This document shows, one piece after another, positions 6,311 to 13,779 of a DNA stretch of 13,779 nucleotides. A program made the translations under genes and the position numbers. The stretch comes from JAVKSL01 sp039583695 (GTDB lineage Bacteria; Actinomycetota; Acidimicrobiia; Acidimicrobiales; JAJPHD01). The stretch's first letter is position 1. Each line of letters starts with the position of its first letter. Under the pieces are notes generated by a model, which saw only the letters and a list, made by a program, of their open reading frames with translations, was not told the origin of the DNA and ran no database searches. The stretch is taken from positions 1-13,779 of the forward strand of contig JAVKSL010000071.1 of NCBI GenBank assembly GCA_039583695.1, written 5' to 3'.

Positions 6311-8167
6311 TCACCCTCCTCGGGCCACCACAGCGAGAGAGCTTGCCGGCAGCGCTACCCGGGTGCCGTCCAGGTTGACCTCGGCCTTGGAGGCGGCCAG
6401 CACCCGCCACCCCATCCCGCCGCCGGAGCCGCCGGAGCCGGAGGCCCCCGAGCCGGAGCCGCCGGAGCCGCCGGAGCCGGAGCCGGCACCGGAGGCCCCC
6501 GAGTAGGCGCCGGAGCCGGAGGCCCCCGAGCCGCACCCCACCGTCACCCCCCAGCTGCTCAGGTTGGCGACCACCGACACCCGGCCGCGCTCCATACGAA
6601 ACCACCCTGCCTCCTCGTCGAAGCTGACCCGCAGCCGGTCCAGGCGACCGTCGGTGAGCTCCGGCCAGGCCCGCCGCAGGCCAAGCAGGCAGCGGACCCA
6701 CTCCAACAGCGGCGAGCCCTCCACCTCCGACCAGTCCAGCTTCGACGCTTCGAAGCTGGCCAGCGCCTGGGGGTCAGGAATCTGTGAAGGGTCCCATCCG
6801 AACTTGGCGAACTCCCCCCGACGCCCTTCCCGAACGGCCGCCCCCAGAGCCGGGTCAGAGTGGTCCGTAAAGTAGAGGAACGGGCTCCGTGCTCCCCACT
6901 CCTCCCCCTGGAACAGCATCGGCACGAACGGGCCACAAAGCACCAGCCCAAGGCCCACCGCTACCCGTTCCTCACCCATCAGCGAGACGGTCCGCTCCCC
7001 CAGCGCCCGGTTCCCCACCTGGTCGTGGTCCTCCAGGTAGCCCACCAGCCTCGACCCGCTCACCCCATCCAGGACACGCCCGTGGGTCCGTCCCCGATAG
7101 CCCGACCAACGCCCTTCGTACACGTAGCCCCTGCGTAACGCCCGGGCCAGGTCCGCCATCTTGCCGAAATCGGCGTAGTACCCGGCGCGCTCCCCGGTGA
7201 GCAGCCCAAACAGAGCGTGGTGGAAGTCATCGCTCCACTGTGCATCGAGACCGTAGCCACCGACCTCGCGGGGTCGCACCAGGCGCGGGTCGTTCAGGTC
7301 GGACTCCGCGATCACGAACAGAGAGCGGCCCAGTGAGTTGGCCAGCTCGCCCACCCGGACCGCCAGCTCCTCACATATGTGGGTGGCCGAGGTGTCGACG
7401 ATGGCGTGCACCGCGTCCAGGCGCAGCCCGTCGCAGTGGTAGTCCCGCAGCCACATCAGCGCATTATCGACGAAGAACGCCCTCACCTGGTCGCTCCCCG
7501 GCCCGTCGAAGTTGACCGCCGGCCCCCACGGTGTCGAGTAGCGCTCGGTGAAGTACGGCCCGAAACGAGCCAGATAGTTCCCGGCGGGGCCCAGGTGGTT
7601 GTACACCACGTCCATCACCACCGCGATCCCCCGGGCGTGGCAGGCATCCACCAGCCCCGCCAAGCCCGACGGGCCGCCGTAGGTGTGGTGCGGCGCCCAC
7701 AGGTCGACCCCGTCGTACCCCCAGCCCCGGGTCCCGGAGAACTCGGCAACCGGCATCAGCTCCAGGGCGTCGACCCCGAGCGACACCAGGTGGTCCAGGC
7801 GAGAAGCGACCCCGGCGAACGTCCCCTCCGGGCTGAAAGTCCCCACGTGGCACTCGTAGACGAGGGCGGAGGGCAGGTGGATGCCCCTCCACCCCGAGTC
7901 GGTCCAGGCAAATGACGACATGTCGACCACACGGGAAGGCCCGAACACCCCCTCGGGCTGGCTCGGCGACCGGGGGTCGGGAAGTGGCTCCCCGCCATCG
8001 AGCAGGAAACGATACTCGGTGCCTGGCCCAGCCCCCGTGACCCGGCACCACCACCAGCCCCCGCCGGGCCCCGGCCGGGAATCCTGCACCGCCATGGCAT
8101 GGCGGTGCCCCCCCACCTCCACCTCGACCGTCCTCGCAAATGGTGCCCAGACCCGAAAGCTGTGCAT
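6311..8167 (-). CDS. treZ: Malto-oligosyltrehalose trehalohydrolase
   Basis: TreZ (GH13) cleaves the alpha-1,4 bond next to the trehalosyl end made by TreY and releases free trehalose in the cytoplasm. The start at ATG 8167 gives 618 residues and overlaps the treY stop by one base (TGATG); the frame further upstream lies inside treY. N-terminal beta domain about 1-90 (FRVWAPFARTVEVEV); catalytic barrel about 100-470 with GWGYDGVDLWAPHHTYGG (148-165), MDVVYNH (185-191), nucleophile Asp251 (DGLRLDAVH), acid/base Glu288 (VIAESD) and Asp382 in EDHDQVGNRA; then LFQGEEWGA (418-426). The C-terminal domain has a 41-residue Gly/Ser/Ala-rich insertion (544-584), so the protein is somewhat longer than the usual 560-600. 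It is the last gene of the glgX-treY-treZ operon. Confidence 0.95.
   Translation of the reverse strand: MHSFRVWAPFARTVEVEVGGHRHAMAVQDSRPGPGGGWWWCRVTGAGPGTEYRFLLDGGEPLPDPRSPSQPEGVFGPSRVVDMSSFAWTDSGWRGIHLPSALVYECHVGTFSPEGTFAGVASRLDHLVSLGVDALELMPVAEFSGTRGWGYDGVDLWAPHHTYGGPSGLAGLVDACHARGIAVVMDVVYNHLGPAGNYLARFGPYFTERYSTPWGPAVNFDGPGSDQVRAFFVDNALMWLRDYHCDGLRLDAVHAIVDTSATHICEELAVRVGELANSLGRSLFVIAESDLNDPRLVRPREVGGYGLDAQWSDDFHHALFGLLTGERAGYYADFGKMADLARALRRGYVYEGRWSGYRGRTHGRVLDGVSGSRLVGYLEDHDQVGNRALGERTVSLMGEERVAVGLGLVLCGPFVPMLFQGEEWGARSPFLYFTDHSDPALGAAVREGRRGEFAKFGWDPSQIPDPQALASFEASKLDWSEVEGSPLLEWVRCLLGLRRAWPELTDGRLDRLRVSFDEEAGWFRMERGRVSVVANLSSWGVTVGCGSGASGSGAYSGASGAGSGSGGSGGSGSGASGSGGSGGGMGWRVLAASKAEVNLDGTRVALPASSLAVVARGG
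6416..6538 (-). repeat. Gly/Ser/Ala-coding low-complexity insert in treZ
   Basis: About 123 bases built of imperfect GGCTCC/GGGGCCTCC units on the minus strand code for a run such as GSGASGSGAYSGASG and GSGGSGGSGSGASGSGG (residues 544-584). It divides the strand SVVANLSSWGVTV from MGWRVLAASKAEV in the terminal beta-sandwich. Replication slippage is a likely origin. Confidence 0.85.
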
Positions 8168-10887
8168 CAGGTAGACCTGGCGAGGAGAGCCACCGGAAAC
8201 CTCGACAGCAGCTCCCCGACGTCCCGGCGCCCGGCTGCCACAGGATCGCCGCTGAGAACATCCACCCAGGATCCGGCAGCCAGGGCAACCGTGGTTCCGG
8301 CCAGCCTGGTGCGCAGCGCCTCGAGGATCCCGTGCCCGGCTCGCCAGCCGCCGACCAGCCTCGGGGCTACGCTCACCACCGAGCCAGCCCGGGCGAAGGC
8401 CACCACGTGCTCGGCGCCAGCACCGGACACAGCAAGTGGCTGGTAGCCCGCCCCGATGCCAAAGCACGCTGGCCGGTCGCGCCGCAGGCCCAACGCCCGG
8501 TGGATGAGATACAGCTTGGGCAGGCCTTCGGCCCTCCGGTGCCAGACGCCTTCCGGGGTCAGGTCGGCCACCTTGTCAAGGGCCGCCCTGCGCGCCCCAA
8601 AGTCGACCGGGCGGCGGTTGTCTGGATCTACCAGCGAATAGTCCCAGAGCTCGCAACCCTGGTAGATGTCGGGCACGCCGGGCACGGTGAGCTTGCACAG
8701 GACCTGGGCCAGCGAGCTCACCCAGCCAGCCTCGACCAGGTACTCCTCCACGAACCCCGATAGGTCGGAGACGAACAGGCCGTCGTCCAGGGCCGCGCGG
8801 ATGAAGTCTTCCAGGGCCTGGTCATATACGACATTGGGATCGGTCCAAGAGGTATGGACCTTGGCCTCCCGGGTCGCCTTGGCCATGTAGGCCACCATCC
8901 GCTCAGCGCTTATCGGCCAGGCACCGACCAGGGTCTGATAGAAGAGGTACTCGGCCGGGGGGTCCGGGTGGTCCCCGGAGCGATGCGCTGAGTTCATGCC
9001 CATCCAGCGCCTCACTGCAGACGCCCACAGCTCGGAGATCTCCGACAGCACGTACAGCCGTGCCCGGACATCCTCCGAGCGCTTCGTGTCATGCGTCGAG
9101 GTGGCGACCATCGAGGCAGGCCATCGCTGGGCCGCCGCGGCAGCCGCCGCGTGAAACTCTCCGAGCGGGGTGGCCCAGTGTCCAGGGTCACAACCGACCT
9201 CATTCATCGCGACAAAGCGCCCGTACTCATACAAGGCGGTGTCCTCCACCCCTTTGGCCATCACCGGGGAGGTCACCTGCTGGAAGCGCAACCGCAGCTC
9301 GGCCTCGGCCGGGCCGGGCAGCGGCTCGGTGGCCAGCAGGACCCGCGCCAGCGCCTGGAAGAGGTCGGAGTCCAGCTCGGGGCGGCGACCGGCCGCCTCG
9401 GACAGGGCAGAGGAGATCTGGGCGACGTCGTCGGGGTGCGCCGCGTCGACCACGTAGGTCCGGTATACCCCCATGGAGGCGATCACCTCCTCCAGTACCG
9501 CCGCCAGCTCGGAGCGGGTGTAGTCCCGGTAGGCCCGCCAGCGCTGGCACACGGTGACGAAGAGCGACGTGAGCCGGGCCAGGTCTGCGCTCAAGGAGTC
9601 AGCCATCACCGCGTGCTTGGCGCGGTGCGCCACCTCCGCGAATGGCTCGGCTGAGCACGAGACCTCCTGCCACAGCTCGGTGAAGGGCGCCTCGCCCTGT
9701 GGATCCACGAACAGCCCACCGATCCGGGCCACCCACTCGTAGCCTGTGGTCCCTGCAACCGGCCAGGTCTCGCGCAGGGACTCCCCGGGCTCCAGGATCT
9801 TCTCCACCACCACCCACGCGCCCGAGCTCTGCTCCGCCAAGCGCTCGAGATAGCCGGCCGGGTCAGCCAGACCGTCGATGTGGTCGACCCGGAGGCCATC
9901 TATGACTCCTGATGCCAGCCAGGAAAGCACAAGGGAGTGGCTTTCTTCGAATACGGCCGGATCCTCGACTCGCATGCCGATGAGAGTGTCGATGTCGAAG
10001 AAGCGCCGGTAGTCCAGCTCCTCGCCAGCCACCCTCCAGTGGGCCAGACGATAGTTCTGGCGCTCCAGCAGGGAGTCCAGGGTGTCCGGGTCGGCATTGA
10101 TCGCCGCCAGGGTCTCGTCGATGGCCTTGGCCACCACCGGATGGCGGGAGCACAGCTGGGCCAGGGCGGCGCGGAGGACCTCTTTGTCCCGGTGGCGAGC
10201 CCTCACGCTGTCGCGGTCGGTGGCCCAGGAGGGGGGTAGGTTGCCAAGGGCCGCGGCGATGCTCTCGAGTTCGTCCGCCACCTGGGAGGCGTCGGGTGCC
10301 GCGGCTCGCACGGCCGCGCTGGCTCGCTCCAGGAGGTCATCGAGTGTGGGGGGGGCCACTGGCACACACCGATCGCCATAGCGAACACAAAAGCTTCCCC
10401 CTTTGCGCTCCACCTCCAGCTCACCTGCGTCCAACACCCTGCCGTAGTGGTCGGCCAGGATGGGCAGCAGGACCGTGTTGCGCAGCTTGGCCTCGGGCGG
10501 GTCCCAGTCCACATCGAAGTAGGAGGCATACACGCTGGAGGGTCCGTTCTCGAGGACATCCCACCACCAGGCGTTCTCGGGACCGCCAATGGCCATGTGA
10601 TTGGGGACGATGTCCAGCACCTGCCCGAGACCAGCCGCGCCAAGGGCGTCGCACATCCGCCGGTGGCCCTCGGCCCCGCCGAGCTCGGAGTTGGGTCGAG
10701 TGGGGTCCACCACGTCATAGCCGTGGGTGCTGCCCGGCGCTGCCTGTAGGCAGGGGGAGGCATAGAGGTGGCTCACCCCCAGGCGGGCCAGGTAGGGTGC
10801 CAGCGCAGCAGCCTCGTCGAAACCGAAGTCTGGCCGCAGCTGGATGCGGTAGGTGGAGAACGGAACGTGGGGTACGACCGTGGGCAA
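8167..10887 (-). CDS. treY: Malto-oligosyltrehalose synthase
   Basis: TreY (GH13) converts the reducing-end alpha-1,4 bond of a maltodextrin to alpha,alpha-1,1, making the substrate of TreZ. I chose TTG 10887: it lies 7 bases after the glgX stop, behind GAGGCAGAG, and starts the protein just before the conserved PFSTYRIQL; the longer frame to 11025 lies within glgX. That gives 906 residues, within the family range. Motifs: STYRIQLRPDFGFDEA (11-26), HLYASPCLQAAPGSTHGYDV (40-59), DIVPNHMA (92-99), nucleophile Asp335 in DGLRVDHIDGL, acid/base Glu362 in VVVEKILEPGE, Asp600 in TSTHDTKRSEDVRAR, and VPDIYQGCELWDYSLVDPDN near the end. Residues 150-290 form the lid-like insert typical of TreY. The one-base overlap with treZ suggests translational coupling. 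Confidence 0.93.
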   Translation of the reverse strand: MPTVVPHVPFSTYRIQLRPDFGFDEAAALAPYLARLGVSHLYASPCLQAAPGSTHGYDVVDPTRPNSELGGAEGHRRMCDALGAAGLGQVLDIVPNHMAIGGPENAWWWDVLENGPSSVYASYFDVDWDPPEAKLRNTVLLPILADHYGRVLDAGELEVERKGGSFCVRYGDRCVPVAPPTLDDLLERASAAVRAAAPDASQVADELESIAAALGNLPPSWATDRDSVRARHRDKEVLRAALAQLCSRHPVVAKAIDETLAAINADPDTLDSLLERQNYRLAHWRVAGEELDYRRFFDIDTLIGMRVEDPAVFEESHSLVLSWLASGVIDGLRVDHIDGLADPAGYLERLAEQSSGAWVVVEKILEPGESLRETWPVAGTTGYEWVARIGGLFVDPQGEAPFTELWQEVSCSAEPFAEVAHRAKHAVMADSLSADLARLTSLFVTVCQRWRAYRDYTRSELAAVLEEVIASMGVYRTYVVDAAHPDDVAQISSALSEAAGRRPELDSDLFQALARVLLATEPLPGPAEAELRLRFQQVTSPVMAKGVEDTALYEYGRFVAMNEVGCDPGHWATPLGEFHAAAAAAAQRWPASMVATSTHDTKRSEDVRARLYVLSEISELWASAVRRWMGMNSAHRSGDHPDPPAEYLFYQTLVGAWPISAERMVAYMAKATREAKVHTSWTDPNVVYDQALEDFIRAALDDGLFVSDLSGFVEEYLVEAGWVSSLAQVLCKLTVPGVPDIYQGCELWDYSLVDPDNRRPVDFGARRAALDKVADLTPEGVWHRRAEGLPKLYLIHRALGLRRDRPACFGIGAGYQPLAVSGAGAEHVVAFARAGSVVSVAPRLVGGWRAGHGILEALRTRLAGTTVALAAGSWVDVLSGDPVAAGRRDVGELLSRFPVALLARST

Positions 10888-10894
10888 CTCTGCC

Positions 10895-12997
10895 TCAGGC
10901 CGTCCGGCGCAGCACCACGATGCAGCGCTGCTCGACAGCCAGCTGCTCCCCAGCCCGGTGGGTGGTCTGGTCCTGCACCCAAGGGGTCTCGGCGGCGGTG
11001 TCCAGCACCATCTCCCACTCGGCACCCCAGTCGCCTTTGGGAAGGGTGAAGTCCAAGGGATGGCTTTGGGCGTTCAACAGGACCGCAAAGCTGGAGTCGG
11101 TGACCCGCTCGCCCCGCATGTCGGCGCTGGGTATGGCCTCACCATTCAGCAGCATCATCAGCGCGTTGGCGTGGCCCTCCTGCCACTCAGGGTCGGTCAT
11201 TCCCGAGCCCTCCGGGGTGTACCAGCCGATGTCGGTGGCATCCGACCCGCGGATGCTCCGGCCATGAAAGAAGCGGCGCCGATGGAATATCGGGTGTGCC
11301 AGGCGCAGCGCCACGAGACGGCGAGTGTAGTCAAGCAGGTCAGTGTCCATGTGGGCCCAGTCGTACCAGGAGAGCTCGCTGTCCTGGCAATAAGCGTTGT
11401 TGTTGCCCGCCTGGGTCCTGCCGATCTCGTCGCCCCCGAGCAGCATCGGGATGCCCTGGGAAAGCAGAAGGGTGGCCAGGAAGTTGCGCACCTGGCGCCG
11501 TCGCAAGGCACGTATCGCCGGGTCGTCGGTGGGGCCCTCGACTCCGCAGTTCCACGAGCGGTTGTCGTCGGAGCCATCCCGGTTGTCCTCACCGTTGGCC
11601 TCGTTGTGCTTGGTCTCGTAAGCCACAAGGTCCGCCAGCGTGAACCCGTCGTGCGCGGTGACGAAGTTGATGCTGGCGTAGGGCTTGCGCCCAGACAGGG
11701 CGTAGAGGTCCGAGCTGCCGGTGAGCCGGTAGGCAATCTCTGCCAGGGTCCCGGGCGTCCCCCGCCAGTAGTCCCGGACGCAGTCGCGGTACTTGCCATT
11801 CCATTCTGACCACAGGGGCGGGAAGTTGCCCACCTGGTAGCCGCCCTCCCCCACGTCCCAGGGCTCGGCGATCAGCTTCACCGGGCTGATGGTCGGGTCC
11901 TGCTGGATCACGTCGAAGAACGCCGAGAGCCTATCGACGTCGTGGAGCTCGCGGGCCAGCGTCGCCGCCAGGTCGAAGCGGAATCCATCTACATGCATAT
12001 CCGTTACCCAATAGCGCAACGAATCCATCATCAGCTGGAGCACGTGCGGATTGCGCATGTTGAGGCTGTTGCCCGTGCCCGTGTAGTCGGTGTAAAAAGC
12101 AGGATCGTCGGCCAAGCGGTAGTAGGAGACGTTGTCGATGCCCCGGTAGCTCAGCGTGGGACCCAGCTCGTTGCCCTCCGCAGTGTGGTTGTAAACCACG
12201 TCGAGGATGACCTCGATACCCGCCTCGTGGAGGGCACGGACCATGGCTTTGAACTCCTGGACCTGATGGCCCCGCTGGCCCGCCGCGCTGTACTCGGCGT
12301 GGGGGGCAAGAAAGCAGATCGAGTTGTAGCCCCAGTAGTTGCGCAGCCCCCTCTCGACCAGGCGGGCATCGTGGATGAACTGATGGACCGGCATCAGCTC
12401 CACTGCAGTGACTCCCAGGCTCATCAGGTGCTCGATGACCACCGGGCTGGAGACCCCGGCGTAGGTTCCCCGAACCTCGGGTTCCACAACGGGGTGGACG
12501 GCGGTGAGGCCCTTCACGTGGGTCTCGTACAGCACGGTCTCGGGCCAGGGAGTCTTTGGCGGGCGGTCGTTGCCCCAGTCGAAGTACGGGTTGGTGACTA
12601 TGCAACGGGGTACGAAAGCCGCCGAGTCGTCGTCGTTGCGGGCGTCGTGGTCGTCGAAGCGATACCCGAAGACCGCTGGGTCCCAGCGAACCTCGCCCTC
12701 GACCGCCTTGGCGTAGGGGTCGAGGAGGAGCTTGGAGGGATTGCAGCGCTGGCCCCGGGAGGGGTCGTTGGGTCCATGCACCCGGTATCCATAGCGCTGG
12801 CCGGGCTGGATGCCCGGGAGGTAGACGTGCCAGCAAAGGGCGTCCACCTCCGGCAACTCGACTCGGACCTCGGAGCCGTCCTCGTCGAATAGGCAGAGCT
12901 CGACGGCTTCAGCCATGTCCGAGAAGATCGAGAAGTTGGTCCCCGTCCCGTCAAACGTGGCGCCAAGTGGAAACGCACTGCCAGGCCATTCTCGCAT
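10895..12997 (-). CDS. glgX: Glycogen debranching enzyme GlgX/TreX
   Basis: This GH13 enzyme hydrolyses alpha-1,6 branches of glycogen or maltodextrin; beside treY and treZ it is the TreX that supplies linear chains. The start at ATG 12997 is set by AAGGTGG about 7 bases upstream and by the usual beginning REWPGSAFPLGATFDGTGTNF; a GTG seven codons earlier has no such site. Length is 700 residues, normal for the family. N-terminal CBM48-type domain about 5-110; barrel about 150-560 with DVVYNHTAEGNE (266-277), nucleophile Asp342 (DGFRFDLA), acid/base Glu378 (LIAEPWD) and Asp450 (VTAHDGFTLADLV); then LLGGDEIGRTQAGNNNAYCQD and SWYDW, typical of GlgX/TreX; C-terminal beta domain from about 590. 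First gene of the trehalose operon; 111 bases separate it from tatA. Confidence 0.95.
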   Translation of the reverse strand: MREWPGSAFPLGATFDGTGTNFSIFSDMAEAVELCLFDEDGSEVRVELPEVDALCWHVYLPGIQPGQRYGYRVHGPNDPSRGQRCNPSKLLLDPYAKAVEGEVRWDPAVFGYRFDDHDARNDDDSAAFVPRCIVTNPYFDWGNDRPPKTPWPETVLYETHVKGLTAVHPVVEPEVRGTYAGVSSPVVIEHLMSLGVTAVELMPVHQFIHDARLVERGLRNYWGYNSICFLAPHAEYSAAGQRGHQVQEFKAMVRALHEAGIEVILDVVYNHTAEGNELGPTLSYRGIDNVSYYRLADDPAFYTDYTGTGNSLNMRNPHVLQLMMDSLRYWVTDMHVDGFRFDLAATLARELHDVDRLSAFFDVIQQDPTISPVKLIAEPWDVGEGGYQVGNFPPLWSEWNGKYRDCVRDYWRGTPGTLAEIAYRLTGSSDLYALSGRKPYASINFVTAHDGFTLADLVAYETKHNEANGEDNRDGSDDNRSWNCGVEGPTDDPAIRALRRRQVRNFLATLLLSQGIPMLLGGDEIGRTQAGNNNAYCQDSELSWYDWAHMDTDLLDYTRRLVALRLAHPIFHRRRFFHGRSIRGSDATDIGWYTPEGSGMTDPEWQEGHANALMMLLNGEAIPSADMRGERVTDSSFAVLLNAQSHPLDFTLPKGDWGAEWEMVLDTAAETPWVQDQTTHRAGEQLAVEQRCIVVLRRTA

Positions 12998-13108
12998 GGC
13001 GAGCCACCTTAGCGCCACAGCGCTGTTCTCGCCCGGGGCCTGGCGCTTTTGCCAGCCGGCGTCCTGCGCGGTTGCCAGCCGGCTGTCGGCTCAGGTGGCC
13101 TGGCTGGC
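12998..13108. other. tatA-glgX intergenic segment with short direct repeats
   Basis: On the minus strand GCCGGCTGGCAA occurs twice, 23 bases apart, in the first half of the gap after tatA, and AAGGTGG just before ATG 12997 is the glgX ribosome site. I see no T-tracted terminator and no clear -35/-10 pair, so the trehalose genes may be read through from tatA or from a promoter I cannot recognise. Confidence 0.4.
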
Positions 13109-13462
13109 CTAAGCCTCAGTCGGGGGCGAGACAACCGGCTGGGGCTGGGCGGCGGCGGCAACCGGCTGGGGCTGGGCGGCGGCGGCAACCGGCTGGGGCT
13201 GGGCGGCGGCGGCAACGGGCTGGGGCTGGGCGGCGGCAACCGGCTCGGCCACGGCTTCCCTGATGTCAGCTGACGCCTTGGCCGCTCCCTGCTTGAGGTC
13301 ATCCTTGGACTTGCCCCCACCCTCCTCGGCGCCCTTCTTGAACTCACTCGAGGCCGAGCCCAGGGAACGGGCGAGCTTTGGCAGCTGGCTGCTACCGAAA
13401 AGCAGGGCGATGATGCCCAGCACTATGAGCAGGTCATAACCTTCGAGAAACGCTAGCATCAT
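13109..13462 (-). CDS. tatA: Twin-arginine translocase subunit TatA with long repetitive tail
   Basis: TatA oligomerises in the membrane to let folded proteins with a twin-arginine signal cross; it works with TatC. AAGGAGG (13478-13472) lies 9 bases before ATG 13462 and sets the start; a second ATG follows at once. The 117-residue protein has the family plan: short N-terminus, one membrane helix about residues 10-22 (LLIVLGIIALLF), the FG hinge, then an amphipathic helix SQLPKLARSLGSASSEFKKG (25-44) and a charged segment (KSKDDLKQGAAK). The LFGxxxLPxLARxLG motif favours TatA over TatB. The tail is unusual: residues 75-109 are four repeats of VAAAAQPQP (first copy one Ala shorter), ending VVSPPTEA, which makes it longer than typical TatA proteins of 60-95 residues. 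tatC is not in the window. Confidence 0.9.
   Translation of the reverse strand: MMLAFLEGYDLLIVLGIIALLFGSSQLPKLARSLGSASSEFKKGAEEGGGKSKDDLKQGAAKASADIREAVAEPVAAAQPQPVAAAAQPQPVAAAAQPQPVAAAAQPQPVVSPPTEA
13136..13240 (-). repeat. 27-bp tandem repeat, about four copies, in tatA
   Basis: A 27-base unit, on the plus strand CAACCGGCTGGGG followed by CTGGGCGGCGGCGG, is repeated almost without change, the last copy being three bases shorter. It codes for the VAAAAQPQP repeats of TatA and keeps the reading frame. Confidence 0.9.
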
Positions 13463-13532
13463 GTGATGCGTCCTCCTTCCCGAGGGAGGCGTCCGGACCG
13501 GACGGCAGGTCGTCCCACGAGTCGATGTGCCC

Positions 13533-13538
13533 AGCCTA
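13533..13538 (-). promoter_or_regulatory. Possible -10 box of the tatA promoter
   Basis: TAGGCT (13538-13533, minus strand) is about 70 bases upstream of the tatA ATG and is a frequent form of the actinobacterial -10 element. The expected -35 region reads about TCCTTC, a poor match. Confidence 0.3.
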
Positions 13539-13779
13539 GCGGTCCCTCAGCCGATGAAGGACTCGATGCTCTTGACCACCGATTGCACTATCGTACTTCC
13601 CACCCTGAACGACCGTGGTGTCGCCCCAACTCCAGCGGGCCACCAAGCTTCGAAGGCGCACTGTCACTCCACCACCGCCATAACCGGCCAGCGACCGGGC
13701 TAAGTGGGTCCTGGCATAAATACAGTGACGTAACTATGATGACGTATTCAGGGGCTCCGGTGTAGCCTATGGGTTCCCC
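13539..13779. other. Intergenic end of window, possible outward promoter
   Basis: I see no gene here. Plus-strand TGGCAT (13712-13717), a 17-base spacer and TATGAT (13735-13740) could form a promoter reading out of the window to the right; the -10 box is good and the -35 poor. TGACGTA occurs twice nearby (about 13725 and 13740), in a locally AT-richer stretch. The open frame 13463-13765 has no ribosome site or motif and is not credible. Confidence 0.35.

Noticed and set aside
8168..8467. Upstream extension of treZ by 100 codons
   Set aside because: It lies within treY in another frame, and the TreZ family pattern starts at MHSFRVWAPF (ATG 8167).
10888..11025. Upstream extension of treY by 46 codons
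   Set aside because: It overlaps the glgX 3' end, has a shadow-like composition, and family members begin just before the FSTYR motif.
10296..12892. Long plus-strand frames opposite treY and glgX (10296-11267, 10853-11809, 11942-12892)
   Set aside because: They are GC-driven shadows of the enzyme genes, without motifs or ribosome sites.
13049..13273. Regular 27-base repeats as a CRISPR array
   Set aside because: There are no unique spacers; it is a tandem repeat inside the tatA reading frame.

Overview
The window reads as chromosomal DNA of a high-GC actinobacterium. The class Acidimicrobiia is my inference, based mainly on the proline/threonine-rich tail of the protein at the left edge and the overall codon style; no rRNA or marker gene confirms it. 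It falls into two unlike halves that meet at a tRNA-Val gene.

Left half (about 1-6133) is an accessory region full of broken mobile DNA. From left to right it holds: the start of a one-pass membrane protein with a Thr/Pro tail running off the left edge (minus strand); a tyrosine recombinase fragment (268-948, minus) that has lost its N-terminal part and the C-terminal segment with the nucleophilic tyrosine; an apparently complete IS1182-family insertion sequence whose ends I can place at about 1071 and 2839 by a 19-bp terminal inverted repeat; an unrecognised five-pass membrane protein (to 3629) whose N-terminal coding region meets the right end of that IS; the decayed C-terminal third of a second, different IS1182-family transposase (about 3630-4229, three frame changes); about 600 bases with no convincing gene; and a tRNA-type tyrosine integrase (4829-5993) that needs one +1 frameshift near 5020-5040. 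This integrase runs toward the 3' end of tRNA-Val(GAC) at 6207-6134. Such an arrangement is typical of elements integrated in tRNA genes, so the left half is probably the decayed end of an integrated element whose other attachment site lies outside the window.

Right half (6134-13779) looks like ordinary core genome, all on the minus strand: tatA (13462-13109), then a tight trehalose operon of glgX/treX (12997-10895), treY (10887-8167) and treZ (8167-6311), followed by the tRNA gene. The glgX-treY gap is 7 bases and treY-treZ overlap by one base, so translation is probably coupled. The three enzymes form the TreX-TreY-TreZ route: debranching of glycogen or maltodextrin, conversion of the reducing-end alpha-1,4 bond to alpha,alpha-1,1, and release of trehalose. 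All the catalytic residues expected in the three GH13 enzymes are visible.

The unusual points are a 41-residue Gly/Ser/Ala-rich insertion in the C-terminal domain of TreZ, a TatA with a C-terminal tail of four Gln-Pro-rich 9-residue repeats, a nested set of 8-9-bp repeats between the integrase and the tRNA, and the pile-up of two recombinases and two IS1182-type elements within 6 kb. I did not find a convincing new defence or metabolic system.
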